Part shown: piece after piece, positions 32,536 to 38,690 of the stretch
How positions within the stretch are numbered: the stretch's first letter is position 1
Layout: the number at the start of each line of letters is the position of its first letter
Source of the DNA: Herpetosiphon giganteus
Lineage (GTDB): Bacteria > Chloroflexota > Chloroflexia > Chloroflexales > Herpetosiphonaceae
Assembly: GCF_016907925.1 (NCBI RefSeq)
Contig: NZ_JAFBCZ010000044.1
Span: 1-38,690 of the forward strand
DNA length: 38,690 nt
Direction: 5' to 3'
Program-made: the position numbers and the translations under genes
Notes under the pieces: model-generated
The model's database searches: none
Seen by the model: only the letters and a program-made list of their open reading frames with translations
What the model was told of the DNA's origin: nothing

Positions 32536-32541
32536 TATAAT
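32536..32541 (+). promoter_or_regulatory. Possible internal promoter (-10 TATAAT)
   Basis: Perfect TATAAT lies about 45 bases before the phosphoesterase start, in the 69-bp gap. No matching -35 is evident, so it is only a candidate. Confidence 0.4.
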
Positions 32542-32585
32542 CAGAGCCTATCAGCAAACGATCCAATCAAATTGGAGTATTGAGT

Positions 32586-33335
32586 ATGCCACGTTGGGCA
32601 CTTTTGGCCGATGTTCATGGCAATCGTTTGGCCTTAGCGGCAGTTTTGGCTGATCTTGCGCAACGCCACGTTGATCAGGTTATTAATCTTGGTGATAGCG
32701 TGTATAGCGTGCTCCAACCACGCTGGTGCGCTGAACAACTGGCGCAAATCGCTACGATCTCAATTAGTGGCAACCAAGATCGCATCTTGTTCGAAGAAAT
32801 TCCAATAGCGCAACAAAACCTCAGTTATCGCTTTGTGCAGGCCGATTTAGGCCCCAACGAGCGAGCGTGGCTTGCCAACCAGCCAGCAACGGCGATTGTT
32901 GATGATATATTTTGCTGCCATGGCACGCCAAGCAGCGATACCACCTATTTATTGGAGCATGTCACGCCGCAGGGGGTGCAGTTGCATTCAGAGGCAACGA
33001 TTCGCGCCGCAATTCAAGGCGTGAGCCAATCGCTGATCGTCTGTGGACATAGCCATATTGGACGCATCGTGCAGCTGACCAACGGCCAATTAATTGTCAA
33101 TCCAGGCAGTGTTGGTATTCCCGCGTATAATGATGACCTACCGTACCCTCACGTTATGCAAGCAGGCAGCCCGCATGCACGCTATGCGATTGTTGAACGC
33201 AACGCCCATGGCTGGCAAGTTGAGCAGTATGCGATTGGCTATGCGTGGCACGAGGCCGCTACTACTGCTCGCCACAACGGGCGCGAAAATCTAGCCCGCT
33301 GGTTAGCAACAGGTCGGGCACAGCTTGCTGATTAA
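32586..33335 (+). CDS. Metallophosphoesterase (YfcE/MJ0936-like)
   Basis: This 249-aa calcineurin-type phosphoesterase has ordered metal motifs DVHGN, NLGDSV, GNQD, CCHGTP and GHSHIG. Such small cytoplasmic enzymes hydrolyse phosphodiesters or phosphomonoesters; the substrate is unknown. ATG 32586 follows GGAG by nine bases. It may share a transcript with the phosphatase upstream (69-bp gap with a possible internal -10), and it is followed within 21 bp by the NfeD-like gene. Confidence 0.9.
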   Translation: MPRWALLADVHGNRLALAAVLADLAQRHVDQVINLGDSVYSVLQPRWCAEQLAQIATISISGNQDRILFEEIPIAQQNLSYRFVQADLGPNERAWLANQPATAIVDDIFCCHGTPSSDTTYLLEHVTPQGVQLHSEATIRAAIQGVSQSLIVCGHSHIGRIVQLTNGQLIVNPGSVGIPAYNDDLPYPHVMQAGSPHARYAIVERNAHGWQVEQYAIGYAWHEAATTARHNGRENLARWLATGRAQLAD

Positions 33336-33356
33336 TTGCGGAAAGGATCGCTCGCT

Positions 33357-33890
33357 TTGACGCTTGATCAATGGTTTTATCTGGCAGCATTTGGCTTGGG
33401 TTTACTGATTATCATCATCACCAAGGCTCGCCGCCAAGCGCTCTGGCCCTCGCTCGAACACATGCAACGCTCATCGCGCTGGTTGTTTATTCAGCCGTTA
33501 GTGTTGGCCAGTTGGCTAATTACCGCAGCGGGCGTGGGTTTTCTTGCCCGTGGCGCTGGAGTTAATTGGTGGCTTAGCGGCCTGATTGCGCTGGCTGGTG
33601 GCTTGGCAGTGGGTTTATTGCTCTATCGCATGATTATCGAGCGCAGCATTGTGCAGCAGGCTGGTTCGGCTGCCAGCAAAGTTGGGCCAATCGGCCAGCT
33701 GGGTGTGGTGGTCGAAGCGCTGCCAGCAGAAGGCTTTGGGGTGGTCGCCTATGAACATCAAAAAGGCGCAGCCCGCATCAATGCCAGGGCAATCGGTGGC
33801 CGAGCAATTGAGGCAGGCTGCGCAGTGATGATTGTCGAAGTTAACGATCAAGGCGCGACGGTGCTACGCCTAGAATCGCTCGAAAGCTAG
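33357..33890 (+). CDS. Membrane protein with NfeD-like C-terminal domain
   Basis: This protein of about 177 aa has three hydrophobic segments in its first half and a C-terminal beta-rich domain (GQLGVVVEALPAEGFGVVAYEHQKGAARINARAIGG...AVMIVEVNDQGATVLRLE) of the OB/NfeD type. NfeD proteins are linked to membrane-domain organisation and partner with slipin or flotillin, but no such partner is adjacent. TTG 33357 is the best start, with AAAGGA nine bases upstream. The stop shares CTAG with the stop of the convergent gene. Confidence 0.7.
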   Translation: MTLDQWFYLAAFGLGLLIIIITKARRQALWPSLEHMQRSSRWLFIQPLVLASWLITAAGVGFLARGAGVNWWLSGLIALAGGLAVGLLLYRMIIERSIVQQAGSAASKVGPIGQLGVVVEALPAEGFGVVAYEHQKGAARINARAIGGRAIEAGCAVMIVEVNDQGATVLRLESLES

Positions 33891-34807
33891 CCATAGATAC
33901 AAAATGGCGTGCTTTGCTCGATGATTGGGCTGCCAGCAGGAGCGGTGTAGGTTTGCCATTCGGCAGGCAAGGCATTTAATTCAACCGTTTCATCGACCAC
34001 AAATTGTACCAAGCTTTCGGTGGTTACGCCTTGATACACATGGGTGCTGGTGAATTTCCAAATCTGGCCTGTGTTAGCATCGATCCAAGCAATCCCCATA
34101 TCGCCACCAAGATCAACTACCGTCAGTTGGCGACCATCAATTTCTTCGTTGCGCAAAATCGTGGCATTGGGAAAATCGTCGTTCGAGCCAAAAGCCCCAT
34201 TGCCTACCCATTGGGTTAAGTTCAATGAACATTCATCGAACGGCGCTTTGATTGAGGTATTGTCGTGGGCGTTGTAGTTCCAGAAGTAGTTTTCATCGAC
34301 AATCGTTGGCCCCATTTGGTAGCCGACTGGCTGGCCATTTAATGATTGGCGGGCTGGCTGATAGAATAAAAGATGGGATTGGCCTTGGGCGAGCCAAATC
34401 TCATCGCGATAATGTTCACCAATTTGGCCATCGCTGCGGGTGGTCGAAATTTCAATCGCAATATGCCGAGCCTTGCCATTGACCACGATTGGCTGAGTAG
34501 CAAAGGTTTCTGCCCGTTGAATCAACTCGGCGGCTGAAACGCTACGAGTTGGTTGATTCAGGCCAAAAATCAAGCCCAAACCGACCGCGACACTACAGGC
34601 GGCCAGCGCCAAAGCCCGCGCTGGGCGACGTTGAAAAAATGCTTGCATACTATTTCCTCGCTTAACTGGTGGCTGAAGTCCAGCCTGAATTCGTTGCATC
34701 GTTGCCGGTGCTGGGCTAAAGCGCTGAGCTTGCCCACTGAGCTGTTGACCAAGCACGCCATTTTCTAGCTCAGCCAAAGCTTGGTCAAGATCGAGATTAT
34801 TGGTCAT
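33887..34807 (-). CDS. Probable anti-sigma-like membrane protein, partner of the ECF sigma factor
   Basis: This 306-aa protein has a cytoplasmic part of about 60 residues, one membrane helix (about 64-83) and an outside domain of about 220 residues. The outside part (IVVNGKARHIAIEISTT, RNEEIDGRQLTVVDL, GIAWIDANTGQIWKF) resembles the LolA/RseB-like half-barrel used by envelope-sensing regulators; this is a weak match. Its ATG lies 11 bases inside the end of the sigma gene with GGAGG ahead, so translation is coupled. Position and topology suggest it holds the sigma factor at the membrane. No zinc anti-sigma motif is seen. Confidence 0.7.
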   Translation of the reverse strand: MTNNLDLDQALAELENGVLGQQLSGQAQRFSPAPATMQRIQAGLQPPVKRGNSMQAFFQRRPARALALAACSVAVGLGLIFGLNQPTRSVSAAELIQRAETFATQPIVVNGKARHIAIEISTTRSDGQIGEHYRDEIWLAQGQSHLLFYQPARQSLNGQPVGYQMGPTIVDENYFWNYNAHDNTSIKAPFDECSLNLTQWVGNGAFGSNDDFPNATILRNEEIDGRQLTVVDLGGDMGIAWIDANTGQIWKFTSTHVYQGVTTESLVQFVVDETVELNALPAEWQTYTAPAGSPIIEQSTPFCIYG

Positions 34808-35384
34808 CGGCGAGCCTCCGTTTGAGTTGTTCAAGTGCTCGATAGGCGGCCATTTTGACCGCAGCCTCACGTTTGCCGACAATCTGGGCAATCGTTGCAT
34901 AGGGCAATTGGGCAAAAAACCGCAGTTGAAGCAACTCCTGCTGTTCTGGTGAGAGTTGGGCCACAGCTTGCTGCAACAAGGCTTGTTGTTCAAGCGCCAG
35001 CATAGCCAATTCGGGCGATAATTGCTGGCTGGTAAGGTCATCGGATAAGTGGGTTTGCTGTTGGCGACGTTGGCCGCGCCGATAAAAATCGGCTAAACAG
35101 CGGCGCACAATCGTAAACAACCAGCCGACAAATGAGCCATTGGGCTTAAATTGACCAAGGCTTTGCCAAGCACGCTCGAAGGCCAGCGCCGCCACTTCCT
35201 CGGCATCGTGGTGCTGTTGCAAACGCGCCACAAGAAAGCGATAGACCGGCGTGATATAGCGTTGGTACAAGCGTACAAAGGCCTCATGATCGCCCGCCAC
35301 TGCCAACGCCACATCACGGTGATCCTCCAACGTTTGCTGATCGAATGGCGTACGTTCAGCAACCAAGCGATGAATCAATGCCAT
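34797..35384 (-). CDS. ECF-type RNA polymerase sigma factor
   Basis: This 195-aa sigma-70 family protein of the extracytoplasmic-function class has region 2 (FVRLYQRYITPVYRFLVARLQQHHDAEEVAALAFERAW, GWLFTIVRRCLADFYRR) and region 4 (LSPEQQELLQLRFFAQLPYATIAQIVGKREAAVKMAAYRALEQLKRRL) with a short linker. ATG 35384 is chosen because AAGGAGG lies eight bases upstream; longer frames run into non-conserved sequence. It overlaps the downstream membrane protein gene by 11 bases and is divergent from groES across 320 bp. Confidence 0.9.
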   Translation of the reverse strand: MALIHRLVAERTPFDQQTLEDHRDVALAVAGDHEAFVRLYQRYITPVYRFLVARLQQHHDAEEVAALAFERAWQSLGQFKPNGSFVGWLFTIVRRCLADFYRRGQRRQQQTHLSDDLTSQQLSPELAMLALEQQALLQQAVAQLSPEQQELLQLRFFAQLPYATIAQIVGKREAAVKMAAYRALEQLKRRLADDQ

Positions 35385-35575
35385 ATCGTCAGCCTCCTTG
35401 GGTGTTTGAATCGCCATGGCCTTGCAGCTAGAATATCGTTGGCTAGCGCCGAAAAGTAACAAACAGCCAAAAAACAGCACGTTTAGCAAGATTTTGCTTA
35501 ATTCTAACAAACACTTAACTCAGCATTTTGGCGCAAGTAATCAGCTTTTTTGGCTTCAGAATGGGCTAAATCGAT
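35385..35575. other. Divergent control region, sigma-gene side
   Basis: No gene is seen. The region is A+T-rich and should hold the minus-strand promoter of the ECF sigma gene. I cannot point to a convincing -35/-10 pair, which would be expected if the sigma factor drives its own unusual promoter. Confidence 0.4.
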
Positions 35576-35602
35576 TTAGCACTCTCATGGCAAGAGTGAC
35601 AA
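35576..35602 (+). promoter_or_regulatory. CIRCE operator 1 (HrcA site), degenerate right arm
   Basis: TTAGCACTC, a 9-nt spacer and GAGTGACAA match CIRCE (TTAGCACTC-N9-GAGTGCTAA) with two mismatches in the right arm. It lies just upstream of the -35 box. Confidence 0.72.
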
Positions 35603-35610
35603 ACCATACC

Positions 35611-35639
35611 TTGACAAGCTTAACGGAACGACATACACT
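35611..35639 (+). promoter_or_regulatory. groESL promoter
   Basis: Consensus TTGACA (35611-35616) and TACACT (35634-35639) are spaced by 17 bp. The start is expected near 35646, just before the second CIRCE site. Confidence 0.85.
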
Positions 35640-35650
35640 AACACTCGGAT

Positions 35651-35677
35651 TTAGCACTCATCACAGTAGATTGCTAA
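35651..35677 (+). promoter_or_regulatory. CIRCE operator 2 (HrcA site)
   Basis: TTAGCACTC, a 9-nt spacer and GATTGCTAA match CIRCE with one mismatch. It lies in the early transcribed leader of groES, where HrcA would block transcription and the RNA could also fold. Confidence 0.88.
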
Positions 35678-35704
35678 ATGGTCAACTAAGGAGGACACAA
35701 TATC

Positions 35705-36007
35705 ATGTCTGATTTCCGGATTCGCCCCTTGGCCGATCGTGTGGTGATCAAGCCTCAAGCCAAAGAAGAAAAAACCAAGAGTGGCTTGTTCCTGCCCGAC
35801 ACAGCGAGCAAAGAAAAACCCCAAGAAGGCATCGTTGTGGCTGTTGGTGAAGGCAAGTTGGACGATAACGGCAAGCGTGTGCCAGTTGCAGTGCAAGTTG
35901 GCGATAGCGTGTTGTTTGCCAAGTATGCTGGCACCGAGATCAAGTTGGACGACGAAGATTATTTGATTTTGGCTGAAAAAGATATTTTGGCCGTCGTTCA
36001 AGGCTAA
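35705..36007 (+). CDS. groES: Co-chaperonin GroES
   Basis: This 100-aa ring cap of the GroEL chaperonin has [12 protein letters not shown] at the start, [22 protein letters not shown] (the mobile loop that binds GroEL) and [29 protein letters not shown] at the end. AAGGAGG precedes the ATG. It is followed after 38 bp by groEL on the same transcript, under two CIRCE sites. Confidence 0.98.
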   Translation: MSDFRIRPLADRVVIKPQAKEEKTKSGLFLPDTASKEKPQEGIVVAVGEGKLDDNGKRVPVAVQVGDSVLFAKYAGTEIKLDDEDYLILAEKDILAVVQG

Positions 36008-36045
36008 GGCTAATTCGCGACGCTTCTTAGGAGGATTATTTAACA

Positions 36046-37692
36046 ATGGCAAAGCAAGTTGCTTTTAATGAAGAAGCCCGCCGCGCACTCAAACGTGGCG
36101 TGGACGTGGTTGCAGATGCAGTTAAGACGACCTTGGGCCCACGTGGTCGCAACGTCGCTATCGATAAAAAATTCGGCTCACCAACCGTAACCCACGACGG
36201 CGTTACCGTTGCGAAAGAAATCGAATTGAAAGACCCATTTGAAAACATGGGCGCACGCTTGTTGGTTGAAGCAGCAACCAAAACCAACGACGTTGCTGGT
36301 GACGGTACCACCACCGCTACCGTTTTGGCTCAAGCAATTGTCCACGAAGGCTTGCGCCAAGTGGCTGCTGGCGCTAACTCGATGATGATCAAGCGTGGCT
36401 TGGACAAAGGCACCGCCGTCTTGTTGCAAGCAATCCGCGATTTGGCCAAGCCAGTCAACGATCGCACCGACATCTCAAGCGTTGCTACCATCTCAGCTGC
36501 CGATTCGTCAATTGGCGATTTGATTGCAGAAGTGATGGACAAAGTTGGCAAAGACGGTGTTATCACCGTTGAAGAAGGCAAAGGCTTGGGCTACGAAACC
36601 GAATATACCGAAGGTATGCAATTCGATCGTGGCTACATCTCAGCCTACTTCGTCACCAACAGCGACCGCATGGAATCAGATTTGGAAGACCCATACATTT
36701 TGATCACCGACAAGAAGATCAGCTCGATCCAAGAAATCTTGCCAGTGCTCGAAAAGGTCTTGCAATTCACCAAGAACTTCGTGATTATCGCTGAAGACAT
36801 CGACGGCGAAGCCTTGCCAACCCTCGTGTTGAACAAATTGCGCGGCACGATCAACGTGTTGGCAATCAAAGCTCCTGGCTTCGGCGATCGCCGCAAAGCC
36901 ATGTTGCAAGACATCGCCATCCTCACCGGTGGTACGGTTATCAGCGAAGAAATTGGCCGCAAGCTTGACAGCGCCACGGTCGAAGATTTGGGCCGCGCTC
37001 GCCGCGTGATTGCCAACAAAGACGAAACCACGGTTATTGAAGGCCGCGGCGACGAAGAAGCAATCAAAGCTCGGATCGAACAAATTCGTGCTCAAATTGA
37101 AACCACCACCAGCGATTTCGATCGCGAGAAACTGCAAGAACGCTTGGCCAAATTGGCTGGTGGCGTAGCAGTGCTCAAGGTTGGGGCTGCAACCGAGCCA
37201 GAATTGAAAGAACGCAAGCACCGCGTCGAAGATGCGCTCTCAACCGCTCGGGCAGCAGTTGAAGAAGGTATCGTGCCTGGTGGCGGGATTGCCTTGTTGA
37301 GCGTATTGCCAGCGTTGGATAGCGTTGAGCCAGCGAACCAAGACGAAAAAGCTGCAATCTTGATCTTGCGCCGCGCCTTGGAAGAACCAATTCGCCAATT
37401 GGCTCGCAACGCAGGTGAAGATGGTGCCGTGATTATCGACACCGTGCGCCGCTTGCAAAAAGAACAAAACAACTCAACCCTTGGCTACAACGTCATCACT
37501 GGCGAATATGGCTCAATGGTTGAAATGGGCATCATCGACCCAGCTAAGGTAACCCGCTCGGCATTGCTCAATGCCGTGTCGATTGCCTCGATGATTTTGA
37601 CCACCGATGCCTTGGTCACCGATATTCCTGAAAAGGAAGCTGCCCCAGCTCCTGGTGGCGGTATGGGTGGCATGGGCGGCATGGATTTCTAA
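36046..37692 (+). CDS. groEL: Chaperonin GroEL
   Basis: This 548-aa chaperonin has the ATP-binding motif [14 protein letters not shown] and [11 protein letters not shown] (catalytic Asp region), [13 protein letters not shown] and the flexible [12 protein letters not shown] tail typical of bacterial GroEL. Codons look chosen for high expression: AAC, ATC, TTG and GAA are favoured more than in neighbouring genes. AGGAGG lies before the ATG. The transcript ends at a strong hairpin 22 bases past the stop. Confidence 0.98.
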   Translation: MAKQVAFNEEARRALKRGVDVVADAVKTTLGPRGRNVAIDKKFGSPTVTHDGVTVAKEIELKDPFENMGARLLVEAATKTNDVAGDGTTTATVLAQAIVHEGLRQVAAGANSMMIKRGLDKGTAVLLQAIRDLAKPVNDRTDISSVATISAADSSIGDLIAEVMDKVGKDGVITVEEGKGLGYETEYTEGMQFDRGYISAYFVTNSDRMESDLEDPYILITDKKISSIQEILPVLEKVLQFTKNFVIIAEDIDGEALPTLVLNKLRGTINVLAIKAPGFGDRRKAMLQDIAILTGGTVISEEIGRKLDSATVEDLGRARRVIANKDETTVIEGRGDEEAIKARIEQIRAQIETTTSDFDREKLQERLAKLAGGVAVLKVGAATEPELKERKHRVEDALSTARAAVEEGIVPGGGIALLSVLPALDSVEPANQDEKAAILILRRALEEPIRQLARNAGEDGAVIIDTVRRLQKEQNNSTLGYNVITGEYGSMVEMGIIDPAKVTRSALLNAVSIASMILTTDALVTDIPEKEAAPAPGGGMGGMGGMDF

Positions 37693-37713
37693 TCCAGCCC
37701 GTTCGGCAACACG

Positions 37714-37748
37714 AAACCCCTGTTGTTCAACTGAACAGCAGGGGTTTT
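37714..37748 (+). terminator. Intrinsic terminator of groESL
   Basis: A 16-bp stem (AAACCCCTGTTGTTCA with its partner, one G-U pair) has a 2-nt loop (extra loop bases are likely) and is followed by TTTT. Confidence 0.85.
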
Positions 37749-37796
37749 CATTTAACTTGTATCATAAAACTATACAAACTTAGTAGGAGATTGATT

Positions 37797-38594
37797 ATGT
37801 CAATTCGTGTCTGTTTAGCTGGGGCAACAGGCTGGGCCGGCTCGGCGCTGGCCCAAGGCCTTGCCAAAACCAATGATTTAAACTTGGTAGCGGCGGTTTC
37901 ACGGAGCCATGCAGGCCAGCAATTGGGAGTTGTGTTGAATCAGCCTACGCTGGAATGTCTAGTGTTTGCTACGGCCAGCGAGGCGCTGAGCCAGCCCTGC
38001 GATGTGTTTGTTGAATACACCAAACCTGCTGTTGCCTTGGATAACGTGTTGCAAGCCTTGGCCCATGGCGCGCATGTGGTGATTGGCACATCGGGGCTTG
38101 ATGATGCAGCCTATGCCACGATTAACGAAGCAGCGTTGCAAGCCCAGCGTGGCGTGTTGGCGGTTGGCAATTTTGCGCTCACCGTGGTGCTTTTGCAAAA
38201 ATTTGCCTCGATTGCAGCCCGCTACATTGCGCATAGCGAGATTATTGATTACGCCAGCGACAAGAAAATCGATGCTCCAAGCGGCACAGCCCGAGAACTA
38301 GCCTTTCGCTTAGGCCAAGTGCGTGCTTCAACCCAAACCGTGCCAACCGAAGAGATTGTAGGCGAGCAAGCAACCCGAGGAGCGCGGATGGCTGAGCAAC
38401 AAGTACATTCAGTGCGCCTGCCAGGCTACGTGATTAGCATTGAAGCGATATTTGGTATGCCCGACCAAAAGCTCATTTTGCGTCATGAGGCAGGCAATGG
38501 AGCAGAGCCATATGTTGATGGCGCGTTATTGGCGATTCGCAAGGTTAATACATTTGTGGGCTTGAAACGTGGTTTAGAGCATGTTTTAGATTAA
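37797..38594 (+). CDS. dapB: 4-hydroxy-tetrahydrodipicolinate reductase, divergent form
   Basis: DapB reduces the dihydrodipicolinate precursor with NAD(P)H in the diaminopimelate/lysine pathway. This 265-aa protein has a Rossmann start (VCLAGATGWAGSAL), GTSG, an N-F motif (VGNFALTV) and IDAPSGTARELA, and its length matches DapB. In the E-x-H-H-x-x-K-x-D-A-P-S-G-T-A motif of E. coli DapB, the two His (H159/H160) are replaced here by A153 and S154, while the Lys is kept (K157). The Rossmann loop is GATGWAG rather than GxGGRMG. ATG 37797 follows AGGAGA. It is either a Chloroflexota-type DapB with a changed proton donor or a relative with another substrate. Confidence 0.75.
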   Translation: MSIRVCLAGATGWAGSALAQGLAKTNDLNLVAAVSRSHAGQQLGVVLNQPTLECLVFATASEALSQPCDVFVEYTKPAVALDNVLQALAHGAHVVIGTSGLDDAAYATINEAALQAQRGVLAVGNFALTVVLLQKFASIAARYIAHSEIIDYASDKKIDAPSGTARELAFRLGQVRASTQTVPTEEIVGEQATRGARMAEQQVHSVRLPGYVISIEAIFGMPDQKLILRHEAGNGAEPYVDGALLAIRKVNTFVGLKRGLEHVLD

Positions 38595-38603
38595 ACAAAA
38601 AGA

Positions 38604-38631
38604 AGACTCCGTTGGATGTCCAACGGAGTCT
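38604..38631. terminator. Bidirectional terminator between dapB and a convergent gene
   Basis: AGACTCCGTTGGA pairs perfectly with TCCAACGGAGTCT across TG (extra loop bases are likely). On the minus strand it is followed by TCTTTTTG, so it is best for a gene coming from the right; on the plus strand the T run is poor. Confidence 0.75.
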
Positions 38632-38654
38632 ATCTTGGAATGGTACGCATCCCC

Positions 38655-38690
38655 CTACGTTCCCACAGCGGGTGCTGCAGTAGCCTCGGT
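38655..38690 (-). CDS. C-terminal end of a convergent gene (partial)
   Basis: The minus strand reads TEATAAPAVGT then TAG, an Ala-rich tail of a kind common at protein C-termini, followed by a strong minus-strand terminator. Only eleven codons are in the window, so the product cannot be named and coding status is inferred. Confidence 0.4.
   Translation of the reverse strand, partial: TEATAAPAVGT

Noticed and set aside
38632-38690. Start of a structured RNA after dapB
   Set aside because: The bases read better as a minus-strand protein tail (TEATAAPAVGT then stop) followed by a terminator on that strand.

Overview
The window looks like chromosomal DNA of a filamentous Chloroflexota bacterium, most like Herpetosiphon. 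This is inference from gene families (class III CoA transferase, PF04672-type methyltransferase, MurT, HrcA/CIRCE-type groESL control), protein style, middling G+C and dense low-complexity repeats between genes. No rRNA or other taxonomic marker is present to prove it.

Layout. 1-2226 is an insertion-sequence graveyard: a complete 1447-bp IS481-like element (96-1542) lies inside the 3' end of an IS3-family transposase gene and is followed by an IS4-type transposase remnant. 2227-3930 holds repeats and one lipoprotein. 3931-8734 (minus strand) carries two half-transporters forming an asymmetric heterodimeric ABC exporter, preceded by a DinB-like protein. 8957-13568 (plus) has a CoA transferase, a membrane acyltransferase, and a coupled pair (PD-(D/E)XK-like protein plus acetoacetate-decarboxylase-like protein). 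13661-16252 has uvrC and tRNA-Pro(CGG). 16292-19452 is a translationally coupled pair of a membrane-anchored glycoside hydrolase and an O-antigen-ligase-like polymerase. 19565-23606 has a PF04672 methyltransferase, a murT-cupin operon and a SAM hydrolase (DUF62). 23794-28845 has a UvrD/PcrA-like helicase, a 70-aa protein, a membrane STAS protein and a cupin-NlpC/P60 operon. 28909-33890 has an orphan methyltransferase-like gene and an aminotransferase / histidine phosphatase / phosphoesterase / NfeD-like series. 33887-38594 has an ECF sigma factor with its coupled membrane protein, divergent groES-groEL under two CIRCE sites, and a divergent dapB. The last 36 bases appear to be the tail of a convergent gene.

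The most unusual content lies between genes. Nearly every gap over 300 bp is a mosaic of short tandem repeats. At least five unrelated units are exactly 7 nt long (GGATGAA, AACATAG, ATAGCCA, TTTTGAC, TTCATAA types), mixed with 8-9-mers such as TTCGTGCTC, CGCAGAGG and AATCTGTGG. In two places this DNA flanks tandem duplications that copied the edge of a neighbouring gene. A separate palindromic MITE-like element of about 190-220 bp occurs in three copies plus one half copy. Two convergent gene pairs end on a shared CTAG.

Most genes are housekeeping (repair, chaperones, cell wall, lysine/DAP pathway) or cell-envelope functions. No CRISPR array, prophage, or complete recognised defence system is visible.
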